Part shown: in pieces, positions 20,185 to 29,586 of the stretch | Layout: every line of letters starts with the position of its first letter | Numbering within the stretch: position 1 is the first letter of the stretch | Assembly (NCBI RefSeq): GCF_014641945.1 | Contig: NZ_BMIJ01000001.1 | Span: 730,585-794,584 of the forward strand | Source of the DNA: Marinobacterium zhoushanense | GTDB lineage: Bacteria > Pseudomonadota > Gammaproteobacteria > Pseudomonadales > Balneatricaceae | Direction of reading: 5' to 3' | Length of the DNA: 64,000 bases | Made by a program: the position numbers and the translations under genes | The notes under the pieces: generated by a model | Told to the model about the DNA's origin: nothing | Databases searched by the model: none | The model's input: the letters and a program-made list of their open reading frames with translations, nothing else

Positions 20185-20673
20185 TCAACGTATCCGGAAC
20201 AAACGCCGGACACTTCTCAATAACAGGAACAGCCAAGGCCAGACCAAAGCACTGACCGCGGCTGGTAACAGAAACAGCAGCGAATCACTGGTGGTACCGG
20301 TGATCCCCTGCATCCAGTGGAACAGCAGCTGATTGATTCCAACCAGAACCAGGATCAGGCTCGATTGCTGCCAGAGCGGGAACATGCGCATGCGCTTGTA
20401 GAGTATGAGCACGAGAAACGCGATGATCGTCATCGACAGCGCATTCAGGCCAAGTACACTGCCGCGTACCAGATCCATCGCCAGACCCAACAGGAAGGCG
20501 ATGCCGATACCGATGCGGTAGGGCAGCGCCATGACCCAGTAAATCAACACCAACACCACCCACTCGGGACGGGCCCAGGTCATGAAGTCGGGCATCGGGA
20601 TCTGGCTCAGCACCAAGCCGACGATGAAGGTGCCCAGAATGATCAGCCCGCCACCGGCGCGCTCCTCACTCAT
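20185..20673 (-). CDS. mreD: Rod-shape-determining protein MreD
   Basis: MreD is the small integral-membrane part of the elongasome that works with MreC, RodA and PBP2. The protein is about 162 residues and has five or six hydrophobic stretches. GIGIAFLLGLAMDLVRGSVLGLNALSMTI matches the conserved MreD core. The ATG at 20673 gives the normal start MSEERAGGG and overlaps the end of mreC by eight bases; a longer frame to 20712 reads into mreC. Confidence 0.92.
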   Translation of the reverse strand: MSEERAGGGLIILGTFIVGLVLSQIPMPDFMTWARPEWVVLVLIYWVMALPYRIGIGIAFLLGLAMDLVRGSVLGLNALSMTIIAFLVLILYKRMRMFPLWQQSSLILVLVGINQLLFHWMQGITGTTSDSLLFLLPAAVSALVWPWLFLLLRSVRRLFRIR

Positions 20674-21520
20674 CAACCGCCTCCCTGGGCAGTTCGGCGG
20701 TTGTGCGATCATGATCGACCAGCAGCAGGTGACGACTCTTATCCAGGCGGGCCGCTGGACGTGCCTTGACCTGAACGAATTGACGCCCCGGATCGCGGAT
20801 CACCTCGGTCACTTCCGCCACCGGGTAGCCGCGCGGAAAGCGCCCGGCAAGACCCGAGGTGACCAGCAGATCGCCAACACGGATATCCGCCGTATCGGCT
20901 ACATGCTCAAGCTCGAGCTCCCGTAGATCCCCCTTACCCAGGGCGATGGTACGAAAGCCGTTGCGATTGACCTCCACCGGCAGTGCCGCACGGGCATCGG
21001 TAATCAACATCACCCTGGACGTGTAGTGCGACAGAGTCACCACCTGCCCCATGATACCACCGGCATCCAGCGCCGGCTGTCCTTCGTAAACGCCATCCTC
21101 GGAGCCGCTGTTGACGATCACCTCGTGCTGGAACGGATCCGGGTTTACGCCGATCAGCTCAGCCAGTTTCACCGGCTCCTCTATCCGTTTCGCCGCGCCG
21201 AGCAGCTCGCGCAAGCGGATATTCTCGGCGATCAGCGCCGCGTTCTGCTGCACCTTGCGCTCAAGCAGCAGCGCTTCGGAGCGAAGACGTTCGTTATCGC
21301 TGAGCAGCGTGGCTCGACTGACCACGACACTGGAGAGGTTGTCCGCGGCACGGGCAGGCAGGTCGACCAACCACTGCAGCGGCGTGGTCAACAGGGAGAG
21401 ATAGGCGCGCCCCTCCTTCATCTTCGTCCAGTTCAGGTCAGAGATGATCAGCAGCAACGCCATCAGTATCAGAACGACGAAGAGCGCACCCGGCGCCCCC
21501 CCTCGGAAGATCGTTTTAAT
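20666..21520 (-). CDS. mreC: Rod-shape-determining protein MreC, probable ATT start
   Basis: MreC is the bitopic periplasmic scaffold of the rod-elongation machine. The body is typical: a coiled coil (about 70-110) and two beta-barrel domains with HEVIVNSGSEDGVYEGQPALDAGGIMGQV. The first ATG, at 21463, would cut off the cytosolic tail and half of the membrane helix. The frame continues upstream as IKTIFRGGAPGALFVVLIL, matching the family N-terminus, to a stop at 21542-21544 with no ATG, GTG, TTG or CTG in between. An ATT at 21520 lies six bases after a perfect GGAGG (21531-21527), so I infer an ATT start and 284 residues. Confidence 0.85.
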   Translation of the reverse strand: MKTIFRGGAPGALFVVLILMALLLIISDLNWTKMKEGRAYLSLLTTPLQWLVDLPARAADNLSSVVVSRATLLSDNERLRSEALLLERKVQQNAALIAENIRLRELLGAAKRIEEPVKLAELIGVNPDPFQHEVIVNSGSEDGVYEGQPALDAGGIMGQVVTLSHYTSRVMLITDARAALPVEVNRNGFRTIALGKGDLRELELEHVADTADIRVGDLLVTSGLAGRFPRGYPVAEVTEVIRDPGRQFVQVKARPAARLDKSRHLLLVDHDRTTAELPREAVDE

Positions 21521-21585
21521 ACCAGACCTCCAGTTTCTCCGTCACCGGCGCCCAAGGCAGCGGCGATCCGAAACGGGCGATTGTC

Positions 21586-22767
<1,182 letters not shown>

Positions 22768-22809
22768 TCAAACTCTTTCCCGAATGAGCTAAAAGCGAGA
22801 AGCGGACTT

Positions 22810-23097
22810 ATGTCTCTGGACCGATCCGACGTTGAACGTATCGCCCATCTGGCGCGCCTGCAGATAGACGACAGCGATATTCCGTCTTACACCGAAAATC
22901 TCTCCAGCATCCTCAATCTGATCGACCAGATGCAGCAAACCGATACCGCCGGAGTGGAGCCCTTGGCCAACCCTCTCGATGCCGTGCTGCGCCTGCGTGA
23001 TGATGTGGTCAGCGAAAGCAATCAGCGCGAGCAACTGCAGACGGTGGCCCCCGCTGTTGAGGAGGGGCTATTCCTGGTCCCGAAAGTGATCGAGTAA
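22810..23097 (+). CDS. gatC: Asp-tRNA(Asn)/Glu-tRNA(Gln) amidotransferase subunit C
   Basis: GatC stabilises the GatA-GatB complex that amidates misacylated Glu-tRNA(Gln) and/or Asp-tRNA(Asn). The 95-residue protein shows the usual [12 protein letters not shown] start, the [29 protein letters not shown] middle and the FLVPKVIE end. It opens the rightward gatCAB operon. Presence of GatCAB means the organism makes at least one of Gln-tRNA or Asn-tRNA indirectly; which one cannot be told from this window. Confidence 0.96.
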   Translation: MSLDRSDVERIAHLARLQIDDSDIPSYTENLSSILNLIDQMQQTDTAGVEPLANPLDAVLRLRDDVVSESNQREQLQTVAPAVEEGLFLVPKVIE

Positions 23098-23127
23098 CCC
23101 TCGCCCCATTTCAAGGAATGCTTACCC

Positions 23128-24579
23128 ATGTTTGACAAGACACTGGCCGAGCTGGCTGCAGGCCTGCGCAAGGGCGACTTCAGCAGCGTCGAACTGACCA
23201 GCGCCTATCTCGAGCGCATCAAGGCTGAAGACGGCCGTTACAACAGCTTCATCACCGTGACCGAAGAGCAGGCGCTCGCACAGGCGAAGGCCGCCGATGC
23301 CTCGATTGCCGCAGGCGATGCCGGCGCCTTTACCGGCCTGCCGATCGCCCACAAGGATCTGTTCTGCACCCAGGGCGTACGCACCAGTTGTGGCTCGAAG
23401 ATGCTGGACAACTTCGCTTCGCCCTACGACGCCACTGTGGTCGCCAAATTCAAGCAGGCCGGCGCGGTCATGCTGGGCAAAACCAATATGGACGAGTTCG
23501 CCATGGGCTCCTCCAACGAATCCAGCTTCTACGGCGCGGCGCGCAACCCTTGGAATACCGACTGTGTACCCGGTGGCTCCTCCGGCGGATCCGGCGCAGC
23601 GGTTGCCGCACGCCTGACCCCGGCCGCCACCGGTTCCGATACCGGCGGCTCTATTCGCCAACCGGCCGCGCTGTGCGGCATTACCGGGCTGAAACCCACT
23701 TACGGCCGCGTCTCCCGCTACGGCATGATCGCCTACGCCTCGTCGCTGGATCAGGGTGGCCCGATGGCCCATACCGCCGAAGACTGTGCGATGATGCTCA
23801 ACGTCATGGCCGGTTTCGACCCGATGGATTCCACCTGCCTGAACCGTGAGGTGCCGGACTACACCGCGACACTGAACGAGCCACTGGCCGGGCTGAAGAT
23901 CGGCCTGCCAAAGGAGTACTTCAGCGATGCACTGGATCCGCAGATCGCCGAGCGGGTGAAAGCAGCGGTTGCCGAGTTCGAGAAACTGGGTGCGACCGTG
24001 AAAGAGGTTAGCCTGCCCAGAACCGAGTTGTCGATCCCGGCCTACTACATCATCGCCCCAGCCGAAGCCTCCTCCAACCTGTCGCGTTTCGATGGCGTGC
24101 GCTACGGCTACCGCTGCACGGATCCCAAGGATCTTGAGGATATGTACAAGCGCAGCCGTGGTGAAGGGTTCGGCGCCGAAGTCAAGCGCCGCATCATGGT
24201 TGGCACCTACGCTCTATGTGCCGGCTACTACGACGCTTACTACAATAAAGCACAGCAGATCCGCCGCCTGATCCAGCAGGACTTCGTCCGCGTGCTGGAG
24301 GATGTGGATGTGATCATGGGGCCGACCACGCCGCATCCGGCCTTCCGCATCGGCGAGAAGAACAACGACCCGGTCAGCATGTACATGGAGGATATCTTCA
24401 CCCTGTCGCTGAACTTGGCGGGTCTTCCCGGCATGTCCGTGCCCTGCGGCCAGGTTAACGGCCTGCCGGTGGGTATGCAGATCATCGGCAACTACTTCGC
24501 CGAAGCCAAGCTGCTGAACATCGCACATCAGTTCCAGCAGGTAACTGACCACCACAAACAGGCACCGGCCGGCATCTGA
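23128..24579 (+). CDS. gatA: Asp-tRNA(Asn)/Glu-tRNA(Gln) amidotransferase subunit A
   Basis: GatA is the glutaminase/amidase subunit that frees ammonia for the tRNA-dependent amidation. The amidase-signature triad is in place: Lys76 in LPIAHKDLF, cis-Ser151 in [13 protein letters not shown] and the nucleophile Ser175 in [10 protein letters not shown]. Length 483 equals the family. It lies 30 nt after gatC and 14 nt before gatB with good ribosome sites. Confidence 0.98.
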   Translation: MFDKTLAELAAGLRKGDFSSVELTSAYLERIKAEDGRYNSFITVTEEQALAQAKAADASIAAGDAGAFTGLPIAHKDLFCTQGVRTSCGSKMLDNFASPYDATVVAKFKQAGAVMLGKTNMDEFAMGSSNESSFYGAARNPWNTDCVPGGSSGGSGAAVAARLTPAATGSDTGGSIRQPAALCGITGLKPTYGRVSRYGMIAYASSLDQGGPMAHTAEDCAMMLNVMAGFDPMDSTCLNREVPDYTATLNEPLAGLKIGLPKEYFSDALDPQIAERVKAAVAEFEKLGATVKEVSLPRTELSIPAYYIIAPAEASSNLSRFDGVRYGYRCTDPKDLEDMYKRSRGEGFGAEVKRRIMVGTYALCAGYYDAYYNKAQQIRRLIQQDFVRVLEDVDVIMGPTTPHPAFRIGEKNNDPVSMYMEDIFTLSLNLAGLPGMSVPCGQVNGLPVGMQIIGNYFAEAKLLNIAHQFQQVTDHHKQAPAGI

Positions 24580-24593
24580 GAGGTTAGCGAACG

Positions 24594-26048
24594 ATGGAAT
24601 GGGAAGTTGTCATCGGGCTGGAGATCCACGTCCAGCTCTCTACCACGACCAAGATATTCTCCGGCGCAAGCACCGCGTTCGGCGCCGAGCCCAACACCCA
24701 GGCCTGCGCGGTGGATCTCGCGCTGCCCGGCACTCTGCCGGTATTCAACGAGAACGCGCTGCGCATGGCGGTGATGTTCGGTCTGGCGGTGGATGCCGAG
24801 ATCGGCAAGCGCTCGGTGTTTGAGCGCAAGAACTACTTCTACCCCGACCTGCCCAAGGGCTACCAGACCACCCAGCTGGCCGAGCCGATCGTCGGTCCCG
24901 GCCATGTGGACATTGAGACCGACGATGGCGTCAAGCGCCGCGTGCGCATCCACCACGCCCATCTGGAGGAGGATGCCGGCAAGTCGCTGCATGAGGACTT
25001 CCACGGCATGACCGGCATCGACTTGAACCGCGCCGGCACCCCACTGGTGGAGATCGTCTCCGAGCCGGATATGCGCTCCTCCAAGGAGGCGGCCGCCTAC
25101 GCCCGCAAGATCCACGCGATCGTCACCACGCTTGGCATCTGCGATGGCAACATGGCGGAAGGCTCCATGCGCTGCGACTGCAACGTCTCCGTGCGTCCCA
25201 AGGGCCAGGAGGAGTTCGGCACCCGCACCGAGCTGAAGAACATCAACTCCTTCCGCTTTATCGAGCGCGCCATCGACACCGAGGTGGCCCGTCAGATCGA
25301 CCTGATCGAGGATGGCGGCAAGGTCGTGCAGGAGACCCGCCTGTACGACCCGGACAAGAACGAAACCCGCAGCATGCGTTCGAAAGAGGATGCCAACGAC
25401 TACCGGTACTTCCCCTGCCCGGATCTGCTACCGGTGATCATCGACGACAGCTATATCGAGGCGATCCGCGACACCCTGCCCGAGCTGCCGGACGCCCGTC
25501 GCGCCCGTTTTATCGACGAGTACGGTCTATCCGAGTATGACGCCGGCGTGCTCTCCGGTTACCGCGCCCAGGCCGACTACTATGAACAGGTGGCGAAAGC
25601 CTGTAGCGATGCGAAGCTGGCGGCCAACTGGGTCATGGGCGAGCTGGCCAAGCATCTGAACCAGCACGATACCGACATCAAGGAAAGTCCGGTCAATGCC
25701 GAGCAACTTGGCGGCCTGCTGGTGCGCATCAAGGACAACACCATCTCCGGCAACATCGCCAAGAAGGTGTTCGAGCTGATGTGGAGCAAGGGCGGCAGTG
25801 CCGACGAGATCATCGAAGCCGAGGGCCTGAAACAGGTCACCGACACCGGCGCCATCGAAAAGATCGTCGACGATGTGATCGCCAATGCCGGGAAGCAGGT
25901 CGAGCAGTACAAGGCCGCCGAACCGGACAAGCGCGGCAAGATGCTCGGCTTCTTCATGGGCCAGGTGATGAAGGCCACCGGTGGTAAGGCCAACCCGGGC
26001 GCCGTCACCGGCATTCTGAAGCAGAAGCTAGACGCACTCTGCGACTGA
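24594..26048 (+). CDS. gatB: Asp-tRNA(Asn)/Glu-tRNA(Gln) amidotransferase subunit B
   Basis: GatB binds the misacylated tRNA, phosphorylates the side-chain carboxylate and accepts ammonia from GatA. The 484-residue protein begins with [14 protein letters not shown], the family signature, and contains [20 protein letters not shown] and [11 protein letters not shown]. The C-terminal YqeY-like domain (about 330-484) ends in [18 protein letters not shown] strong hairpin terminator follows its stop. Confidence 0.98.
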   Translation: MEWEVVIGLEIHVQLSTTTKIFSGASTAFGAEPNTQACAVDLALPGTLPVFNENALRMAVMFGLAVDAEIGKRSVFERKNYFYPDLPKGYQTTQLAEPIVGPGHVDIETDDGVKRRVRIHHAHLEEDAGKSLHEDFHGMTGIDLNRAGTPLVEIVSEPDMRSSKEAAAYARKIHAIVTTLGICDGNMAEGSMRCDCNVSVRPKGQEEFGTRTELKNINSFRFIERAIDTEVARQIDLIEDGGKVVQETRLYDPDKNETRSMRSKEDANDYRYFPCPDLLPVIIDDSYIEAIRDTLPELPDARRARFIDEYGLSEYDAGVLSGYRAQADYYEQVAKACSDAKLAANWVMGELAKHLNQHDTDIKESPVNAEQLGGLLVRIKDNTISGNIAKKVFELMWSKGGSADEIIEAEGLKQVTDTGAIEKIVDDVIANAGKQVEQYKAAEPDKRGKMLGFFMGQVMKATGGKANPGAVTGILKQKLDALCD

Positions 26049-26058
26049 ATCACAATCC

Positions 26059-26090
26059 ATCGAACAGGGCTCCTGCCCTGTTCGATTTCC
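26059..26090 (+). terminator. Terminator after gatB
   Basis: A perfect 12-bp inverted repeat (26059-26070 with 26075-26086) with a TCCT loop starts 11 nt past the gatB stop and is followed by a short T-containing tail (TTCC). The long, GC-rich stem supports intrinsic termination although the T run is weak. Confidence 0.7.
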
Positions 26091-26325
26091 AACACACCTC
26101 CAACATTTCACCCTCCACACCCAGCACCCGCACGAACCAGACCAGCCAACACACTGTTTTTTAAAGGCGATCTCTATCTCCTCAGATGGCACTGCGATTG
26201 CTTGCCTATTGCTGGAGCGACTTCGCTCACCACGGTCGAAACATGAGGCATGGACACATAAGGCTGGACACCTCGGCAATTGACTCTGATCAGAAAAAAG
26301 CCAACAACAGTTGCATTTTACTAAT
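26091..26325. other. Non-coding gap between gatB terminator and bfd promoter region
   Basis: About 235 nt with no convincing gene on either strand. A small leftward frame exists here but has no ribosome site and no recognisable sequence. The DNA is slightly more AT-rich than its flanks. The part closest to bfd holds the Fur-like site listed separately. Confidence 0.5.
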
Positions 26326-26344
26326 ACGAACCATTATCATTACC
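26326..26344. promoter_or_regulatory. Fur-box-like site upstream of bfd
   Basis: Read leftward this 19-mer is GGTAATGATAATGGTTCGT, which agrees with the classical Fur box GATAATGATAATCATTATC at 13 of 19 positions, with the left half nearly perfect. It lies 36 bp before the bfd ATG. Bfd genes are commonly repressed by Fur in other bacteria, so the site makes sense, but the right half is poor. Confidence 0.45.
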
Positions 26345-26379
26345 AACACTATTTAACTATCCGACCGTTTGGAGGGGCC

Positions 26380-26574
26380 ATGTACGTTTGCATCTGTAAC
26401 AACATCACCGAGCGCCAGGTCCAGCAAGCAATCGACGAGGGAGCACGCAGCGTACGCGACCTCAACCGCACCCTGTGCGTCGGCAGTGAGTGCGGCAAAT
26501 GCACCTGTACTGCACGCCAGATCATCAAGCGGGAACAAAATGCCCGAGCCAACGAACTGGCGATCCCTGCTTAG
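26380..26574 (+). CDS. bfd: Bacterioferritin-associated ferredoxin Bfd
   Basis: Bfd is a small [2Fe-2S] protein that docks on bacterioferritin at the heme and feeds electrons to release stored iron. The 64-residue protein has the four cluster cysteines as Cys4, Cys6, Cys38 and Cys41 (MYVCICN and SECGKCTC), with extra Cys33 and Cys43. A strong GGAGGGG site precedes the ATG at 26380; the frame is open further upstream but the added sequence is not Bfd-like. It sits just ahead of two bacterioferritin genes, one of which keeps the heme ligand Bfd needs. Confidence 0.95.
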   Translation: MYVCICNNITERQVQQAIDEGARSVRDLNRTLCVGSECGKCTCTARQIIKREQNARANELAIPA

Positions 26575-26599
26575 CCCCGGTTTCCTTCGCGGTATCACT

Positions 26600-26654
26600 G
26601 CCTAAACCTCACCTTCGTTTAGGCTATACTCTCGCTCGTGAAGGCTATACTCTC
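26600..26654. promoter_or_regulatory. Hairpin and duplicated TATACT element ahead of the first bacterioferritin gene
   Basis: An 8-bp stem (26600-26607 with 26617-26624) is followed by a 13-bp direct repeat AGGCTATACTCTC at 26621-26633 and again at 26642-26654, 21 bp apart, about two helical turns. Each copy carries TATACT, a good -10 sequence, but no clear -35 box lies 16-18 bp upstream of either. It may be the bfr promoter region with a regulator site or a local duplication. Confidence 0.4.
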
Positions 26655-26716
26655 CTGTTAAGACTGCTCTCCGCCCAGCCTTACCATCTGCAGTGCGCAT
26701 AGAAAAGGAGCTATCC

Positions 26717-27190
26717 ATGCAAGGTGACAACTCACTTGTCCGCCGGCTCAACAAGGTCCTTACCTTCGAGCTAACCTCAATCAACCAGTACTTTCTCCAT
26801 GCCCGTATGTTCAAGAATTGGGGCTTGGAAAAACTGAATCACAAGGCCTACAAGAAATCGATCCTCGATATGAAGCAGGCGGACGAACTGATCGAGCGTA
26901 TTCTGTTTCTGGAAGGCCTGCCCAACCTGCAGCAGCTCGAGCGCTTACGTATCGGCGAAAATACCGCCGAGATGCTGCAGTGTGATCTGGAGATGGAGCT
27001 GGAACAGATAGCGCTGCTGCGAGAGGTGATTGCCGAGTGCGAAGCCGCTGGCGATTATGTCAGCCGTCATCTGCTGACTGAGATCCTCGAACACGAGGAG
27101 GAGCATGTAGACTGGATAGAGGCGCAGCAGTACCTGATCGCCGAGACCGGCATCGAAAACTACCTGCAATCCGCAATTGAGAAGGAGTAA
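26717..27190 (+). CDS. Bacterioferritin, heme-binding type subunit with degraded ferroxidase site
   Basis: A 157-residue bacterioferritin. The ATG at 26717 has an AAAAGGAG site and gives the family start. Aligned by eye to E. coli Bfr, Glu18, Glu94, Glu127 and His130 are kept, and Met52 (ILDMKQADE), which ligates heme between subunits, is present. However the usual Glu51 is Asp and the usual His54 is Gln, so the di-iron ferroxidase centre looks impaired. The next gene has the opposite pattern, which suggests the two make a mixed 24-subunit shell. The gap between them is only three bases. Confidence 0.93.
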   Translation: MQGDNSLVRRLNKVLTFELTSINQYFLHARMFKNWGLEKLNHKAYKKSILDMKQADELIERILFLEGLPNLQQLERLRIGENTAEMLQCDLEMELEQIALLREVIAECEAAGDYVSRHLLTEILEHEEEHVDWIEAQQYLIAETGIENYLQSAIEKE

Positions 27191-27193
27191 GCG

Positions 27194-27661
27194 ATGAAGG
27201 GCAACAAAAAAGTCATCGGAGCACTAAACAAGCTACTCGCCGGTGAGCTGGCCGCCATGGATCAGTATTTCATCCACTCCGAGATGTATGACGATTGGGG
27301 ACTGAGCAAGCTGTACGAGCGTATCGCCCATGAGTTCGACGACGAAAAAGGGCACGCCAAAGCGATCATCTCCCGCATCCTGTTCCTTGAAGGCACTCCG
27401 GATATGGTCACCCGTGAGCCGATCCACATCGGCAAGGATGTGCCAGAGATGCTGAAAAACGATCTCAACACCGAGTACAGCGTGGCAAGAAACCTGAAAG
27501 AGGTGATCAAGCTCTGCGAAGAGGAGCAGGACTACCAGACTCGTGAGATGTTGCGCCGTCAGCTGGAGGACACAGAGGAGGATCACGCCTACTGGCTGGA
27601 GAAACAGCTGGGCTTGATCGACAAGATCGGACTGAAGAACTATCTGCAATCGCAGATGTAG
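27194..27661 (+). CDS. Bacterioferritin, ferroxidase-type subunit lacking the heme ligand
   Basis: A 155-residue bacterioferritin in the same operon as the preceding one. The ferroxidase ligands are complete by eye alignment (Glu18, Glu51, His54 in [10 protein letters not shown], Glu94 region, Glu127 and His130 in TEEDHAYW), but residue 52, the heme Met in E. coli Bfr, is Lys. So it can oxidise and deposit iron but should not bind heme alone. Two-subunit bacterioferritins with this split are known from Magnetospirillum and Neisseria. A terminator follows 24 nt after the stop. Confidence 0.93.
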   Translation: MKGNKKVIGALNKLLAGELAAMDQYFIHSEMYDDWGLSKLYERIAHEFDDEKGHAKAIISRILFLEGTPDMVTREPIHIGKDVPEMLKNDLNTEYSVARNLKEVIKLCEEEQDYQTREMLRRQLEDTEEDHAYWLEKQLGLIDKIGLKNYLQSQM

Positions 27662-27684
27662 GCCGGTCCCGGCAACTTGACGTT

Positions 27685-27712
27685 AACAAGGCAGCCCCCG
27701 GGCTGCCTTGTT
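27685..27712 (+). terminator. Terminator after the bacterioferritin pair
   Basis: A perfect 13-bp inverted repeat, AACAAGGCAGCCC with GGGCTGCCTTGTT, separated by two C bases, lies 24 nt after the second bacterioferritin stop and ends in TTGTT. Intrinsic termination of the bfr operon is the simplest reading. Confidence 0.75.
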
Positions 27713-27755
27713 CGTTCTGACAGCCGACAAGCATTGAAACCCCGGGGTGAAACCC

Positions 27756-27834
27756 TGCGCCCGCGGGGTACCGCACATCCTACCCACCCCGCTCCTGCAC
27801 ATCCATGTGCTCGCAGGATAAATACATCCATGTA
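27756..27834. repeat. CATGGATG-core intergenic element, copy 1
   Basis: A GC-rich stretch with two perfect small palindromes around ATCCAT: GCACATCCATGTGC (27797-27810) and TACATCCATGTA (27823-27834), plus the string TGCGCCCGCGG (27756-27766). The same string, CATGGATG-core palindromes and a TGTACA box next to a leftward T-run recur at 61178-61287, so this looks like a dispersed intergenic repeat. No coding potential is evident. Confidence 0.45.
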
Positions 27835-27835
27835 C

Positions 27836-27860
27836 AAAAAAAACCCCGCCGAGGCGGGGT
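27836..27860 (-). terminator. Leftward intrinsic terminator
   Basis: Read leftward, ACCCCGCC pairs with GGCGGGGT around a tight TC loop and is followed by eight T residues (27843-27836), a textbook intrinsic terminator. No protein gene on the minus strand ends here; the only transcript it could close is one starting in the gap before the divergent LysR gene. Confidence 0.8.
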
Positions 27861-27941
27861 AAAACTGTGTGTGATAAAGCCGATGTCCGTCCACATACCA
27901 GGAACAGACCAATCCAGTCTCGGGGAGAGACTGCATGAGCA
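27836..27941 (-). ncRNA. Candidate small RNA divergent from the LysR gene
   Basis: Predicted transcript of about 106 nt running leftward. A TATACT -10 box (27953-27948) would start it near 27941. The RNA would hold a 7-bp hairpin CAGTCTC/GAGACTG with the loop TCCCC (27933-27915), a less structured middle, and the strong terminator at 27860-27836. The loop sequence is complementary to Shine-Dalgarno-type GGGGA, as in several base-pairing sRNAs. No ribosome site precedes the one ATG in this stretch, and the overlapping frame has no recognisable product. It is a structural prediction without homology support. Confidence 0.5.
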
Positions 27942-27972
27942 AGATCCAGTATAGTGATTTCATACCTATATA

Positions 27973-28012
27973 AAATTCGAATTTAATTAGATGGATGTTC
28001 GATAATTTCGAA
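27973..28012. promoter_or_regulatory. Candidate LysR-regulator binding region between sRNA and LysR gene
   Basis: AAATTCGAATTT at 27973-27984 is a perfect 12-bp palindrome and its TTCGAA core recurs at 28007-28012, 31 bp away (about three turns). Relative to the predicted sRNA start at 27941 the sites fall near -38 and -68, the usual activation and recognition site positions for LysR regulators. The distal core touches the LysR gene start codon, consistent with autorepression. Motif reasoning only. Confidence 0.4.
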
Positions 28013-28920
28013 TGAAAATACACAACCTGAACTTCCGCCACCTACGCTATTTCATGGTCGTCGCGCAGGAGGGTAGTATCGCCCGCGCCAGCGACCGACT
28101 GAACCTGACACCGCAAACCATCTCCGGACAGCTCAAAACACTGGAGGATATGCTGGATATTGAGCTGTTCGAGCGCAGCGGTCGTCGACTGGAGCTCACC
28201 GATGCGGGTCGTCAGGCGCTGGAGTACGCAGAGGAGATCTTCAGCCTTGGCGAGGCGATGCAGCTACAGCTGCATCACGCCGATACGGTCCAACGTACCT
28301 GTGCCGTGGGGATTGCAGACGTAGTGCCCAAGAGCATCGCCTACCGCCTGCTGGCCCCGGCGTTGGAGTTGGACGAGCCGTTACGCCTCGAGTGCCGTGA
28401 GGGCTCGATGGAAGCCCTGCTCGGCGAGCTGATCGCCAACCGCGTCGACCTGATCCTGGCCGACCGTCCGATCGATGCCGGTACCCATGTGCGCGCCTAC
28501 AATCATCTACTCGGTGAAACCGGGATCAGCATGTTCGCCAGCCCCTCGCTGGCCAGCCGCTATCGTAAGGATTTCCCCGGGGGGCTGGACGGCGCACCGC
28601 TGCTGCTACCCACCGACGACACAGTGGCCGGTGCCAATATCATGAAATGGTTTCGTGCCCGGCAGATAACACCGCTGGTTCAGGTCGAATGCGTCGACAG
28701 CGCCCTGATCGACACCTTCGGCCAGGCTGGAATCGGGCTGTTTTGCGGCCCATCGGTACTAGAAGCCGAACTACAGCGCCAGCACGGTGTCGAGTTGATC
28801 GGCCGCTTGGAGGGTATTCGCGAACGCTACTACGCGATCTCGCTGGAACGGCAGATTCGCCACCCCGGCGTACAGGCGATCACCCACCGGGCGAGAGAAC
28901 TGCTAAGCGTTGACAGCTAG
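28012..28920 (+). CDS. LysR-family transcriptional regulator, NhaR-like
   Basis: A 302-residue LysR regulator. The winged-helix domain (about 8-66, YFMVVAQEGSIARASDRLNLTPQTISGQLKTLE) and the effector domain with VGIADVVPKSIAYRLL and DLILADRPIDAG resemble NhaR, the activator of sodium-proton antiporter genes, more than general LysR proteins. No nhaA is nearby, so the target is unknown. There is no obvious ribosome site before the ATG at 28012; the first TTCGAA core of its own upstream region touches the start codon. Its last 18 bases overlap the end of the convergent gph gene. Confidence 0.88.
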   Translation: MKIHNLNFRHLRYFMVVAQEGSIARASDRLNLTPQTISGQLKTLEDMLDIELFERSGRRLELTDAGRQALEYAEEIFSLGEAMQLQLHHADTVQRTCAVGIADVVPKSIAYRLLAPALELDEPLRLECREGSMEALLGELIANRVDLILADRPIDAGTHVRAYNHLLGETGISMFASPSLASRYRKDFPGGLDGAPLLLPTDDTVAGANIMKWFRARQITPLVQVECVDSALIDTFGQAGIGLFCGPSVLEAELQRQHGVELIGRLEGIRERYYAISLERQIRHPGVQAITHRARELLSVDS

Positions 28921-29586
28921 AAGCTCGGCCAACGAGTCGATCACCCGATCGGCACCTGCCTCATGGATAGGCTCACCACGGTTGTAACCATAACTCACAC
29001 AGATCACCGGACAACCGGCGGCCCGCGCCGCCTCCACATCCACCCGGGAGTCACCGATCATCAGCGCACTGCCGGGTAGCACACCACTCCGGTCACAGGC
29101 GTGCAGCAGCGGGGCCGGCGAAGGTTTTTTCTGTTTCAATGTATCGCCGGCCACGACCACGGGAAAGTATTGCGACAACTGCAGCTGATCGAGCAGGCTG
29201 TGGGTAAAACCTCCGGGCTTATTGGTCACCAGCGCCATCGGCACCCCTTCACGGCGATAATGCTTAAGCAGGCTATCCACACCGGGATAGAGGCTACTGG
29301 TGCGCCCGTTGGCCTGTGCGTAGGCGGTCATGAACAACTCCTGCGCAATCGGAAACAGCTCCTCGTTCTCCGGATCTGCCTGCACCTGCACAGCATCCGC
29401 CAGTGCTCTACGCACCAGCATTCCCGCCCCATTGCCAACCCAGCGGCGAACCTTGTGCTCCCCCGCCGGCGCACGCCCCAGCGCAGCCAGCATCTGGTCC
29501 ACCGCACGCGTGAGATCGGGCACGCTATCGACCAACGTGCCATCCAGATCAAACATCACCAGGGCGGGATGCTCCGACCGACTCAT
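28903..29586 (-). CDS. gph: Phosphoglycolate phosphatase Gph
   Basis: A HAD-superfamily phosphatase of 227 residues that removes phosphate from 2-phosphoglycolate, formed during repair of oxidised DNA ends. [11 protein letters not shown] holds the nucleophile Asp13 and acid/base Asp15; [15 protein letters not shown] and [16 protein letters not shown] are motifs II to IV. It overlaps rpe by four bases on the same strand, a widespread pairing (rpe-gph), which supports Gph over other HAD phosphatases. Confidence 0.92.
   Translation of the reverse strand: MSRSEHPALVMFDLDGTLVDSVPDLTRAVDQMLAALGRAPAGEHKVRRWVGNGAGMLVRRALADAVQVQADPENEELFPIAQELFMTAYAQANGRTSSLYPGVDSLLKHYRREGVPMALVTNKPGGFTHSLLDQLQLSQYFPVVVAGDTLKQKKPSPAPLLHACDRSGVLPGSALMIGDSRVDVEAARAAGCPVICVSYGYNRGEPIHEAGADRVIDSLAELLAVNA

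Noticed and set aside
27640..28041. 133-residue leftward frame covering the candidate sRNA
   Set aside because: Runs through a strong terminator hairpin with eight T and the bfr terminator, lacks a ribosome site and resembles nothing known; the sRNA reading explains the region better.
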